Assembly (NCBI RefSeq): GCF_036203305.1 | Contig: NZ_CP108131.1 | Span: forward strand, 3,596,001 to 3,660,000 | Direction of reading: 5' to 3' | DNA: 64,000 bases | Origin: Streptomyces sp. NBC_00190 | Lineage (GTDB): Bacteria; Actinomycetota; Actinomycetes; Streptomycetales; Streptomycetaceae | Shown here: in pieces, positions 41,412-49,787 of the stretch | Position numbering within the stretch: position 1 is the stretch's first letter | Layout of the letters: every line of letters begins with the position of its first letter | Notes under the pieces: generated by a model | Told to the model about the DNA's origin: nothing | What the model saw: the letters and a program-made list of their open reading frames with translations, nothing else | Databases searched by the model: none | Translations under genes and position numbers: made by a program

Positions 41412-43646
41412 ATGCTTGGATCTACTCACGGCACCCTCACCACCGACTTCCGCGCACGTGTCGAGGCCTGCGGGGAGTCCCCCAGGACGGCCGTCCACTC
41501 GACCGCGGCCAAGGCCACCGAGGACGCGGTCGCCGTGGACGTCAGCGGGCGGCCCCTGCACTCCGACGTCCCCGACCTGGACCGGTTCTTCCGGCCCGAG
41601 TCGGTCGCCGTCGTCGGCGCCTCCGACGCCGAGGGCAGACCGAACACCGGCATCACCCGCCAGCTCATCGCCTGGGCGCAGCGCGTCGGCGCCCGGCTCC
41701 ACCCCGTGCACCCGACCCGCGAGAGCGTCTTCGGGCTGCCGTGCGCGCCCTCGGTGGCGGCCCTGCCCGAACAGGTGGACCTCGCCGTCCTGCTCGTCGC
41801 CGACCCGCTCCCCGTGATCGAGGAACTCGCCGAGACCAAGGTGAAGTTCGCCGTCGCGTTCGCCTCCGGTTTCGCAGAGACCGGCGACGCGGGCGCCGCC
41901 GCCCAGGCCCGCCTCACGGCCGCCGTCGGCCGCTCCGGCCTGCGTCTGCTGGGCCCCAACACGAACCTCAACGCCTTCGAGGAGTTCCGCGACGACCTCG
42001 ACGGCCCGGCCATCGCTCTGATCACCCAGTCCGGGCACCAGGGCCGGCCCGTCTACACCCTCCAGGAGCTGGGCATCCGCCTCTCCCACTGGGCGCCGAC
42101 GGGCAACGAGGCCGACCTGGAGACCGCCGACTTCATCTCCTACTTCGCCGAGCAGCCCGAGGTCGGGGCCATCGCCTGCTACGTCGAAGGCCTCAAGGAC
42201 GGCCGGTCCTTCCTGCTCGCCGCCGACCGGGCGGCCCGAAACGGGGTCCCGGTCGTCGCCGTCAAGGTCGGCCGCACCGAGACCGGGGCCCGGATGGCCG
42301 CCTCCCACACCGGGAAGCTGACCGGCGCGGACACCGTCGTGGACGCCGCCATGCGCCAGTTCGGCGTGATCCGTGTCGACGGCCTGGACGAACTCCAGGA
42401 CACGGCCGCGCTCCTGGCCCGCGCCCGCGAGCCCAAGGCCGACGGCGTGGTCGTCTACTCCATCTCCGGCGGCACCGGGGCCCACTTCTCCGACCTCGCC
42501 TCCGAGGCGGGCCTGACCCTCCCCGCCCTCTCCCGGGCCAAGCAGGACGAGCTCCACCAGTGGATCCCGGAGTACCTGAACGTCGCCAACCCCGTCGACA
42601 ACGGCGGCCACCCCGTCGGCGACTGGCGCGGCCGCAAGATCATCGACGCGATCCTCGCCGACCCGTCCGTCGGCGTGCTGATCTGCCCGATCACCGGCCC
42701 CTTCCCGCCGATGAGCGACAAGCTCGCCCAGGACCTGGTGGACGCCGCCGAAGCCACGGACAAGCTCATCTGCGTGATCTGGGGCTCCCCGGTCGGCACC
42801 GAGGAGGCCTACCGGACCACCCTGCTCGGCTCCTCCCGCGTGGCCACCTTCCGTACCTTCGGCAACTGCATCACCGCGGTGCGCGCCTACCTCGGCCACC
42901 ACCGCTTCACCGCGTCCTACCGCTCCCCCTTCGACGAGGCCCCCCGCACGCCCTCCCCCTCGTACCGCAAGGCGCAGGCCCTGATGCGCCCGGGCCAGCA
43001 GCTCAGCGAGCACGCGGCGAAGCAGCTGCTGCGGGCGTACGGGATACGGGTCCCCCGCGAGCAGCTGGTGACGAGCGCGGCGGCGGCCGTCCGCGCGGCC
43101 GGTCTGGTCGGCTACCCGGTCGTCATGAAGGCCTCGGGCCCCCAGCTCGGCCACAAGACCGAACTCGGCCTGGTCAAGATCGGCCTGACCTCGGCCAGCC
43201 AGATCCGCGACGCGTACCGCGAGCTCACCGACATAGCCCGCTACGAGAACGTCCCGCTGGACGGCATCCTGGTGTGCCAGATGGTCGAGCGGGGCGTCGA
43301 GATGGTCGTCGGCGTCACCCAGGACGACCTCTTCGGTCCCACCGTCACCGTCGGCCTCGGCGGGGTCCTCGTGGAGGTCCTGCACGACGCGGCGGTCCGG
43401 GTGCCGCCGTTCGGTGAGGACCAGGCGCGCCGGATGCTCACGGAACTGCGCGGGCACGCGCTGCTGGAGGGCGTACGGGGGGCGCCGCCGGCCGATGTCG
43501 ACGCCCTGGTGGAGGTCATCCTGCGGATCCAGCGGATGGCGCTGGAACTCGGCGACGAGCTGTCCGAGCTGGACATCAACCCGCTGATGGTCCTCCCCCG
43601 CGGACAGGGTGCGGTGGCGCTGGACGCCCTCGCCATCTGCCGCTGA
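41412..43646 (+). CDS. Acyl-CoA synthetase (NDP-forming) / acetate-CoA ligase family fusion
   Basis: 744 aa. Order: CoA-binding domain (FFRPESVAVVGASDAEGRPN, about 55-150), succinyl-CoA-ligase-like domain with LLGPNTNLNAF, SGHQG, TGNEAD and MAASHTGKLTG, and from about residue 530 an ATP-grasp domain (LLRAYGIRVPREQLVTSAAA, GYPVVMKASGPQLGHKTELG, ... LSELDINPLMVLP). This is the alpha-beta fused ADP-forming acyl-CoA synthetase type, also seen as pimeloyl-CoA-synthetase-like proteins. It would activate an acid with ATP to ADP plus phosphate, unlike the two AMP-forming ligases here. A ribosome site (GGAGCGGGCGG) precedes the ATG; two tandem operators lie upstream. The downstream enoyl-CoA hydratase is 103 nt away. 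Confidence 0.88.
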   Translation: MLGSTHGTLTTDFRARVEACGESPRTAVHSTAAKATEDAVAVDVSGRPLHSDVPDLDRFFRPESVAVVGASDAEGRPNTGITRQLIAWAQRVGARLHPVHPTRESVFGLPCAPSVAALPEQVDLAVLLVADPLPVIEELAETKVKFAVAFASGFAETGDAGAAAQARLTAAVGRSGLRLLGPNTNLNAFEEFRDDLDGPAIALITQSGHQGRPVYTLQELGIRLSHWAPTGNEADLETADFISYFAEQPEVGAIACYVEGLKDGRSFLLAADRAARNGVPVVAVKVGRTETGARMAASHTGKLTGADTVVDAAMRQFGVIRVDGLDELQDTAALLARAREPKADGVVVYSISGGTGAHFSDLASEAGLTLPALSRAKQDELHQWIPEYLNVANPVDNGGHPVGDWRGRKIIDAILADPSVGVLICPITGPFPPMSDKLAQDLVDAAEATDKLICVIWGSPVGTEEAYRTTLLGSSRVATFRTFGNCITAVRAYLGHHRFTASYRSPFDEAPRTPSPSYRKAQALMRPGQQLSEHAAKQLLRAYGIRVPREQLVTSAAAAVRAAGLVGYPVVMKASGPQLGHKTELGLVKIGLTSASQIRDAYRELTDIARYENVPLDGILVCQMVERGVEMVVGVTQDDLFGPTVTVGLGGVLVEVLHDAAVRVPPFGEDQARRMLTELRGHALLEGVRGAPPADVDALVEVILRIQRMALELGDELSELDINPLMVLPRGQGAVALDALAICR

Positions 43647-43662
43647 CCGGCGCGAACCACTA

Positions 43663-43689
43663 CCGGGGGTCCGGGGGCCGGACCCCCGG
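43663..43689. terminator. Hairpin between acyl-CoA synthetase and enoyl-CoA hydratase
   Basis: CCGGGGGTCCGG / CCGGACCCCCGG (12 bp, 3-nt loop), 16 nt after the synthetase stop. It may partly terminate, lowering expression of the hydratase. Confidence 0.45.
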
Positions 43690-43749
43690 CAGCGGTGCCG
43701 CGCCCGGCACCCGGCCTCGCCCAACGACCCCTGAACGGGAGTTCAACCC

Positions 43750-44538
43750 ATGACGGACGAGATCCTGCACCGCCTGGACAACGGCGTCTCCTGGATCACC
43801 CTGAACCGCCCCGACGCCATGAACGCCGTCACCTGGGACCAGCGCGAGCGCGTCATCGCGCTGCTCGCCGACGCCTCCGCCGACCCCGGCGTCCGCGCCA
43901 TCGTCATCACCGCCACCGGCAAGGGCTTCTGCGCCGGCGCCGATCTGCGGGGCGGCCCCGCCGTCGGCGACCGCGTCACCGGCGACGTCGCCCGCATGAT
44001 CCGCCTCGGCGCGCAGCGCCTGATCACCGCGGTGCTCGACTGCGAGAAACCGGTCGTCGCCGCCGTCAACGGCACGGCCGCCGGCATCGGCGCCCACCTC
44101 GCGCTCGCCTGCGACCTGGTCATCGCCGCCGAACCGGCCCGTTTCATCGAGGTGTTCGTCCGCCGCGGCCTGGTTCCCGACGGCGGCGGGGCGTACCTGC
44201 TGCCCCGCCTGGTCGGCCCGCAGAAGGCCAAGGAGCTGATGTTCTTCGGCGACGCCGTCCCCGCGGCCGAGGCCGAGCGCCTCGGTCTGGTCAACAAGGT
44301 GGTCCCGGCCGAGGAGCTGGAGGCCACCGCCCGCGCGTGGGCCGAGCGCCTCGCCCAGGGCCCCACCCGGGCCCTCGCCATGACGAAGCAGCTGGTCAAC
44401 GCCTCCCTGGACAGTGACCGGGCGACCGCGCTGGCCGCCGAGGCCACCGCCCAGGAGCTCAACATGACCACGGCCGACGCCAATGAGGGCGTGAGCAGCT
44501 TCGTGGAGCGCCGCACGCCCAAGTACCTCGGCCGCTGA
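43750..44538 (+). CDS. Enoyl-CoA hydratase/isomerase family protein
   Basis: 262-aa crotonase fold: VSWITLNRPDAMNAVTWDQR, oxyanion hole ATGKGFCAGADLRGG and VNGTAAGIGAHLALACDLVI, and EVFVRRGLVPDGGGAYLLPR, where Glu is replaced but the Asp of PDGGG is kept, as in isomerase-like members. C-terminal LGLVNKVVPAEELEA and a helix ending RTPKYLGR. GGGAG lies 8 nt before the ATG. Presumably in the same operator-controlled unit as the acyl-CoA synthetase. Confidence 0.9.
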   Translation: MTDEILHRLDNGVSWITLNRPDAMNAVTWDQRERVIALLADASADPGVRAIVITATGKGFCAGADLRGGPAVGDRVTGDVARMIRLGAQRLITAVLDCEKPVVAAVNGTAAGIGAHLALACDLVIAAEPARFIEVFVRRGLVPDGGGAYLLPRLVGPQKAKELMFFGDAVPAAEAERLGLVNKVVPAEELEATARAWAERLAQGPTRALAMTKQLVNASLDSDRATALAAEATAQELNMTTADANEGVSSFVERRTPKYLGR

Positions 44539-44553
44539 GCGCGCCGCGGCGGG

Positions 44554-45348
44554 CTACATCCGCGGGCTGGGCTTCAGCAGCGCGAACACGGCGCCCGCCG
44601 GGTCCGAGGCCCACGCGATGCGGCCGACGTCCGGCACGTCCGCCGCGGGCATGAGCACCGCACCGCCGTTGCCCTCGATCGCCGAGACGGTGGCGTCCAC
44701 GTCGCCCACGTTGAAGTACGGCACCCAGCGCGGCACCATCGCCGACCCGCCGCCCGCGCCCTCGCCCTGCGGCGCGATCCCGCCGAAGGACGTCTGCTGC
44801 TTGTCGCCCTCGGCGAGGCTCAGCACCCGGTACGTCATCCCGGGCGTCTGCATCTCCTCGTGGCGCCACCCGAACGGCCCGTAGTAGAAGGCGATGGCGG
44901 CGACGGGGTCCGGGACGTGCAGCTCCACCCACACCACGGAGTTCTCGGCGGAGGTCAGCTCCAGCCCGGCGGTCTTCCCGGGCTGCCAGCACGCGAACTC
45001 GGCGCCCTGCGGGTCGGTGAACTGCGCCAGCCAGCCCTCGCCCATGACGTCCATGGGCTCCATCCGCACCCGCCCGCCGCCGTCCCTGACGGCCTGGGCG
45101 GTGGCCTGGATGTCGGGGCTCATGAAGTGGACCATCCACGCGGACGTGGCCCCCTCCTCGGTGAGGGGGCCCATCGCGGCGACGGTCTTCCCGTCCGCCC
45201 GGAAGAAGCCGTACCCGCCCGCCTCGGGCCCTGCGGACTGGAACTGCCAGCCGAACACGGCGCCGTAGAAGCGCGCCGCGGCGTCGGTGTCGGGGCTGCC
45301 GAGGTCGAGCCAGTTGGGTGATCCGGTACGGAAGTCGGTGCCGAGCAT
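44554..45348 (-). CDS. Two-domain VOC-family protein (KbpA-like paralogue)
   Basis: 264 aa, two VOC domains: DLGSPDTDAAARFYGAVFGW ... GWLAQFTDPQGAEFACWQPG, and LHVPDPVAAIAFYYGPFGWR ... GRIAWASDPAGAVFALLKPS. Same architecture and size as the kbpA-like gene at 29441. A perfect AGGAGG ribosome site is 4 nt from the ATG. No palindrome operator. Function unknown; VOC proteins include dioxygenases, isomerases and binding proteins. Confidence 0.83.
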   Translation of the reverse strand: MLGTDFRTGSPNWLDLGSPDTDAAARFYGAVFGWQFQSAGPEAGGYGFFRADGKTVAAMGPLTEEGATSAWMVHFMSPDIQATAQAVRDGGGRVRMEPMDVMGEGWLAQFTDPQGAEFACWQPGKTAGLELTSAENSVVWVELHVPDPVAAIAFYYGPFGWRHEEMQTPGMTYRVLSLAEGDKQQTSFGGIAPQGEGAGGGSAMVPRWVPYFNVGDVDATVSAIEGNGGAVLMPAADVPDVGRIAWASDPAGAVFALLKPSPRM

Positions 45349-45469
45349 GGTGCCTCCTGCGGGTGGGGTGGACGACGACCCGGGCCACGATGCCGACCGT
45401 CCCCTGCCGCCCGCCCGCACTTCCCCCCGCGGGGACGGTGGATTCACCCGTTGGGGGGAACCGCGAGGC

Positions 45470-46083
45470 TCACCACTCCAGCCGCGCGATCTCCTCTCGC
45501 AAGGTCTCCTCCAGGCCTTTGCGGCAGACGAGCAGGTCCGGCAGCCGGGGGTCGCGCCGGTTGTAGCGCAGCGGGGATCCGTCGAGCCGGGAGGCGTGGG
45601 CGCCGGCGACAGGGCCACGGCGACCGGCGCAGGCACCGGCGCGGGCACCGACAGCCCGGGCCCGGTGGCGAGCACCCGGCCCTTGGGCGCGCAGGGCGGC
45701 GGGATCCGCGAATCCGGTCCGGGCCCGCAGGTGGCCGATCCGACGACGAAGGCGATCGCGAGGCGTATCCACAGGTTCAGGCCGAACAGGGCGTATCCGA
45801 CGCTGAGCAGGGCGAGCGCGGCGCCGCGCAACGAGGTGACCACCCGGTCCCCGGATTCGGTGAGCGGGCCGACGCGTGAGCCGCGGCGCCTGAGGGCGAG
45901 TACCGCCCGCAGGGCGGCCGGCCCGCCGGGGTCGCCCGGCGCGATCTCGGGCCAGGGTTCGCCGTTCGCGGTCCAGGCCACGTCGGCCGCCTGCGGGTGG
46001 CGTACCTTCACGTCCTGCAGTGCGCCGTGCGCCGTCTCCAGGTACACCTGCCGGGCGTACCGTACGGGCGCGGTCCGGCTCAC
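45470..46083 (-). pseudogene. Frameshifted membrane-protein gene
   Basis: Two reading frames carry one apparent protein. From a GTG at 46083 the first frame reads [20 protein letters not shown], then a two-sided hydrophobic stretch [20 protein letters not shown], to an Ala-Pro-Val-rich tract near 45640. The protein-like sequence then continues in another frame as [20 protein letters not shown] through [13 protein letters not shown] and stops at 45470. The switch lies in a GC-repetitive segment (about 45590-45650), so it could be a sequencing error, a real mutation or programmed slippage. It follows the gene at 46137 closely and in the same direction. Family not recognised. Confidence 0.4.
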
Positions 46084-46136
46084 CGGCTCGACGAGCGCGA
46101 TCCGCGCGTGGGGATCGCGGAGTGGTCCCCGGTCCG

Positions 46137-46877
46137 TCAGATCCCCACGCGGTCCAGTGCCGGCAGGAACTGGTCGTAGAAGCTCACCTTGACCTGGAGC
46201 GAACGCTCCTCGGACTCCCTGAAGGCGTCGGCCGCCCCCTCGCCCCCGCCCAGCAGGAACTCCCTCAGCCGGGTCGCCAGCCGGTCGGGGTGGGCCGTGG
46301 ACAGCATGCCCCCGGCCGCGAGCGTGCGCGTCTTGGCGTCGTGGACGTGGTGCGGGTGGTAGAAGCGCGAGAGGTTCTCGCCGTCCCGGGTCAGCAAGGG
46401 CTCCATCCGCTGCCACAGCCGCCCGTACTCGACGGACACCAGGATCTCGCCCCAGAAGCGCAGGACCGTCAACAGCCGCAGGTCGGCGTCGTCATGGGTG
46501 CCCGCGTCCGCGATCAGGTCGAAGGTGTCGCCGATCGCCCGCTTCGTCGCAGGCGTCGGCCTGGTGTGGACGAGATCGGTCCGCGAGACGCCGAGTCTCG
46601 ACATGTCCTGCGTCATGTCCTCGCGGTGCGAGGGCGTGTTCCCGCGCCGGTCCGGATACTCCTCGCGCAGGATGACCCGGGCGATCCGCAGCCCCACCTC
46701 GTCGCGCAGGAGATCGATCGCCAGGTCGTAGGCCGGCGTGAAGGCGAGCGAGAGGAAGCGCCGCTGCAGCAGGATCGCGGCGAAGTCCTCGTCCGGAAGC
46801 AGCGCGATGTTCGCCAGGACCGGGTGCTGCTCGTACCGCCCGATCAGTTCGTCCTCGAACATGTCCAGTTCACGCAC
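46137..46877 (-). CDS. Putative heme-oxygenase-like (TenA/HDO-type) all-helical protein
   Basis: 246 aa, all-alpha. Segments [40 protein letters not shown] and [20 protein letters not shown] place Glu and His residues at helix spacings like the iron-binding heme-oxygenase-like oxidase superfamily, but ligands cannot be proven by eye. GTG start with GAGGAG 8 nt upstream; an ATG five codons in is second choice. It follows the membrane protein gene by 21 nt and precedes the frameshifted gene, forming a likely three-gene unit. Function unknown. Confidence 0.6.
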   Translation of the reverse strand: MRELDMFEDELIGRYEQHPVLANIALLPDEDFAAILLQRRFLSLAFTPAYDLAIDLLRDEVGLRIARVILREEYPDRRGNTPSHREDMTQDMSRLGVSRTDLVHTRPTPATKRAIGDTFDLIADAGTHDDADLRLLTVLRFWGEILVSVEYGRLWQRMEPLLTRDGENLSRFYHPHHVHDAKTRTLAAGGMLSTAHPDRLATRLREFLLGGGEGAADAFRESEERSLQVKVSFYDQFLPALDRVGI

Positions 46878-46898
46878 GACCGTAACTCCTCTTCCGCA

Positions 46899-47726
46899 TC
46901 ACTGATTGGTGCTCTCGATCGACCTGTGCCAGTCCCTGAGGTCCACATCGCTGCCGATGCCCCACAACGTGTTCAGCTCGTTCTGGACCTCCCGGCCCAT
47001 CACGGTGTCGCTCCCTTCGATCTCGGTCTGGGTGGACTCGATCGCGAGGCGGCGGTGCAGGAACGAACTGACCAGGTAGCGCTCGTCGGCCTTGTACACG
47101 GCGATCGACGGCAGGGAGTTGTAGACCTTCACCCGCAGCTTGCCCCGGAGGTCCGGCGGAAGCTGGCTGTGGATCACTCCGAGGATCCGCAGGCTCGCGT
47201 CCACGTCCACCACCCCGGAACTCGGTTCGCTGCCCAGCGCCTCGTCGCGCAGCCCCGCCACGGGGGACGACGGATGCAGCAGCAGGATGTTCACCTCGAC
47301 CTGCCGCTCCTTGACGGCCTGTGCCAGCTCGTCCTTGAAGCTGGTCAGGTTGGGGATCCAGGTCTGGAGAATGGCCACCTCGCGTTCGGCGGCCCGGACG
47401 AGCCCGATGAACGCCTGCTCGGGGAAGGACTCGTGCACCTGGACCACGCCGAGGTAGTGCCGGCGCCGGAGGTCGCCCGTCAGGCCGTCGACGGTGAGCC
47501 CGGAGATCTGCCGGTTGATGTTGTCGAGCACCTTCAGGCGGTCGAACTCCATCAGGAGGAACAGGGTGACCGTGCTCAGGATGAGCAGCGTGATCTTCGG
47601 GAGCGTGCCCCCGGGGGCCATCTTGTCGAGCCATCCGAGGAGATCGGCGACCAGGACCGCGATGCCCGCGGCCGCCATCGTGCCCAGTGAGATCCGCTCG
47701 GCCCGGTAGCGAAAACCGTTCCCCAT
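46899..47726 (-). CDS. Membrane protein with a cytosolic PLD-like/sensor domain
   Basis: 275 aa. Two N-terminal membrane segments (ISLGTMAAAGIAVLVADLLG and ITLLILSTVTLFLLMEFDRL), then a soluble domain beginning VHESFPEQAFIGLVRAAERE with VAILQTWIPNLTSFKDELAQ and VEVNILLLHPSSPVA, a pattern seen in phospholipase-D-like N-terminal folds. I see no HxK-x4-D motif, so it is probably non-catalytic or a different enzyme. First gene of the group with the heme-oxygenase-like gene. The region 47727-47936 upstream shows no gene or known operator on this strand. Confidence 0.55.
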   Translation of the reverse strand: MGNGFRYRAERISLGTMAAAGIAVLVADLLGWLDKMAPGGTLPKITLLILSTVTLFLLMEFDRLKVLDNINRQISGLTVDGLTGDLRRRHYLGVVQVHESFPEQAFIGLVRAAEREVAILQTWIPNLTSFKDELAQAVKERQVEVNILLLHPSSPVAGLRDEALGSEPSSGVVDVDASLRILGVIHSQLPPDLRGKLRVKVYNSLPSIAVYKADERYLVSSFLHRRLAIESTQTEIEGSDTVMGREVQNELNTLWGIGSDVDLRDWHRSIESTNQ

Positions 47727-47936
47727 GCCCACCCCAGCCCCCGACGTCGTTGTCGTTGGCGACGACTGTACACAGGCACTGTCACGGGCATGACCGGAGA
47801 TCATGTCTCCTTTGTCACAAGGGAGTTGAGCCGCCAAAGCGGGGACTGGGGGCGAGCGGGCGAAGCGCAGGTGGGGGCCCTGTGCCCCACCCCTGAACGC
47901 GCTCGACCGACGCGGAGCCCACACCCCCCTTCCCAT

Positions 47937-47951
47937 CTGACGAACCGTCAG
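47937..47951. promoter_or_regulatory. Operator palindrome, perfect (site 11)
   Basis: CTGACG-AAC-CGTCAG, 17 nt upstream of the flavin reductase ATG. Confidence 0.8.
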
Positions 47952-47968
47952 CTTCAATCGTTGACGTG

Positions 47969-48595
47969 ATGGGACATGCAGGGATGGCGGCCACCGTCGT
48001 CCGGTACCTCAGGTCAGTCGGCTCCCCCACCTCCGCCGCGGCGGGTCCGGAGCCCGTGGACGTGTCGCCGCGCCCGGACCTGCGGGCCGTCGGCGAGGAC
48101 GAGCGCGCGCCGGTCTCTCCCGCCGAGTTCCGGGCCGTGCTCGGGAACTTCGCCAGCGGGGTCACCGTCATCACCGCGCCGCCCGGCGAGGACGAGGCGG
48201 GCCCGGCCGGCTTCGCCTGCCAGTCCTTCGCCTCGCTGTCCCTCGACCCGCCCCTGGTCACCTTCATGGTGGCCCGTACGTCGACCACCTGGCCGCGGAT
48301 CGCCCGCGCCGGGGTGTTCTGCGTGAACATCCTCGGCGCCGAGCAGGGCGAGCTGTGCCGGTCCTTCGCCGTCAGCGGCGCGGACAAGTTCGCCGGGGTG
48401 GCCCACACCCCGGCCCCGGTCACCGGGTCCCCGCAGCTCGACGCCGTGCCCGCCTGGATCGACTGCCGGATCCACGCCGTCCACACCGGAGGCGACCACC
48501 TCATCGTGATCGGGCGGGTCGTGGCCATGGGCGCGGCGGGAGAGGGCGAGCCGCTCCTCTTCCACAAGGGCCGCTTCGGCCGCTTCAGCGACTGA
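47969..48595 (+). CDS. Flavin reductase family protein (HsaB-like)
   Basis: 208 aa. A 50-residue leader, then the flavin-reductase split barrel: FRAVLGNFASGVTVITAPPG, GFACQSFASLSLDPPLVTFM, GVFCVNILGAEQGELCRSFA, and a late HTGGDHLIVIGRVVAMG. Such proteins supply reduced FMN/FAD to a partner monooxygenase; HsaB does so for the steroid-ring hydroxylase HsaA. A partner in this window could be the first LLM oxidoreductase (3555), but this is inference. The ATG at 47969 lies 17 nt from the operator and lacks a ribosome site; ATG 47984 is possible. Confidence 0.82.
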   Translation: MGHAGMAATVVRYLRSVGSPTSAAAGPEPVDVSPRPDLRAVGEDERAPVSPAEFRAVLGNFASGVTVITAPPGEDEAGPAGFACQSFASLSLDPPLVTFMVARTSTTWPRIARAGVFCVNILGAEQGELCRSFAVSGADKFAGVAHTPAPVTGSPQLDAVPAWIDCRIHAVHTGGDHLIVIGRVVAMGAAGEGEPLLFHKGRFGRFSD

Positions 48596-48666
48596 CCCGG
48601 CGCCCTGGCAGGCCCGGCGCCGTGCCAGACCGGGCGCCGTGCCAGGCCCGGCAGACCGGGACCGCT

Positions 48667-48705
48667 CCCACCCAGGACCGTGACGGCCACCCGGACCTGG
48701 GTGGG
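48667..48705. terminator. Bidirectional terminator hairpin
   Basis: CCCACCCAGG / CCTGGGTGGG (10 bp, 19-nt loop) between convergent genes. The preceding 48600-48660 is a GC-rich tract with direct repeats of GGCGCCGTGCCAG. Confidence 0.55.
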
Positions 48706-48719
48706 GGGGCGTTCCCCGC

Positions 48720-49787
48720 TTAGAACGTGAGCACCCCGCGCGCCACCCTCCCGTGGTGGGCGTCGTCGACGGCCTTCGCGAAGTCCTCGACCGGGTAGAC
48801 CTCCGTCACCAGCTCGTCCAGCAGCAGCCGGCCCTGCCGGTAGAGCTCGGCGTACAGCGCGATGTCGCGCTGCGGACGGGAGGATCCGTACCGGCAGCCC
48901 ATGATCGTCTTGTCGAGGTACATCGACGAGACGAGGAAGGAGGCCTCCTCCTTGAAGCCGGGCACCCCGAGCAGGATCGCCTGACCGTGCCGGTCGAGGA
49001 GGTCGATCGCCTGGCGGATCAGTTTCACGCTGCCCACGCACTCGAAGGCGTGGTCGGCGCCGGTCGGCAGGATCTCCCGGACCGCCGCGCCCGTGTCCGC
49101 CACCGCCGACGCGTCGATGAAGTGCGTGGCCCCGAACTGCCGGGCCACCGCCTCCTTCGCCGGGTTCGCGTCCACCGCCACGATCGTCGTCGCGCCCGCG
49201 ATCCGGGCGCCCTGGAGCACGTTCAGCCCGATCCCGCCGGCGCCGATGACGACCACCGACTCGCCGCGGTCGACCTTCGCCCGGTTCAGCACCGCGCCCA
49301 CCCCCGTCAGCACCCCGCAGCCGATCAGAGCCGCCGAGGCCGGCGGGATGTCGGCCGGGATCTTCACCGCCTGGACGGCCTTGACGATCGTCCGCTCGGC
49401 GAAAGCGGAATTGGAGGCGAACTGGAACAGCGGCTTCCCGCCCCGCGAGAACGGCTGCCCCGGCATCCCGATCGCCTTGCGGCACATCGTCGGCCGGCCC
49501 CGGTCGCAGTCCGCGCACGCACCGCAGTTGGCGAGGGTGGACAGCGCCACGTGATCGCCGGCCGCCACGTGCGTGACACCGGCGCCGACGGCTTCGACCA
49601 CCCCGGCCCCCTCGTGCCCGAGCACCACCGGCGGCGGGAACGGAATCGTCCCGTCGATCACCGACAGGTCGCTGTGGCAGAGCCCGGCCGCCGCTATCGC
49701 GACCAGCACCTCCCCCGGTCCCGGATCGCGGATCTCCAGGTCGTCGACCACCTGGGCCTGCTTGCCGTCGAACACGACGCCTCTCAC
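48720..49787 (-). CDS. Zn-dependent alcohol dehydrogenase (MDR superfamily, class-III-like)
   Basis: 355 aa. Catalytic zinc ligands in GLCHSDLS and LGHEGAGVVEAVG; structural zinc CGACADCDRGRPTMC with four Cys; NAD site VVIGAGGIGLNVLQG; third catalytic ligand region HAFECVGS. Similar to actinobacterial AdhD and mycothiol-dependent dehydrogenases. GTG start with AGGAG 5 nt upstream and a GTGA overlap with the stop of the acyl-CoA dehydrogenase gene. Third gene of the SDR/ACAD/ADH operon. Oxidation of a primary alcohol, or formaldehyde-adduct-like substrate, is plausible; substrate unknown. Confidence 0.92.
   Translation of the reverse strand: MRGVVFDGKQAQVVDDLEIRDPGPGEVLVAIAAAGLCHSDLSVIDGTIPFPPPVVLGHEGAGVVEAVGAGVTHVAAGDHVALSTLANCGACADCDRGRPTMCRKAIGMPGQPFSRGGKPLFQFASNSAFAERTIVKAVQAVKIPADIPPASAALIGCGVLTGVGAVLNRAKVDRGESVVVIGAGGIGLNVLQGARIAGATTIVAVDANPAKEAVARQFGATHFIDASAVADTGAAVREILPTGADHAFECVGSVKLIRQAIDLLDRHGQAILLGVPGFKEEASFLVSSMYLDKTIMGCRYGSSRPQRDIALYAELYRQGRLLLDELVTEVYPVEDFAKAVDDAHHGRVARGVLTF

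Noticed and set aside
45470..45772. A separate 100-codon gene in the region after the two-domain VOC gene.
   Set aside because: Only its C-terminal half looks like protein, and it continues the upstream frame; better explained as one frameshifted gene.
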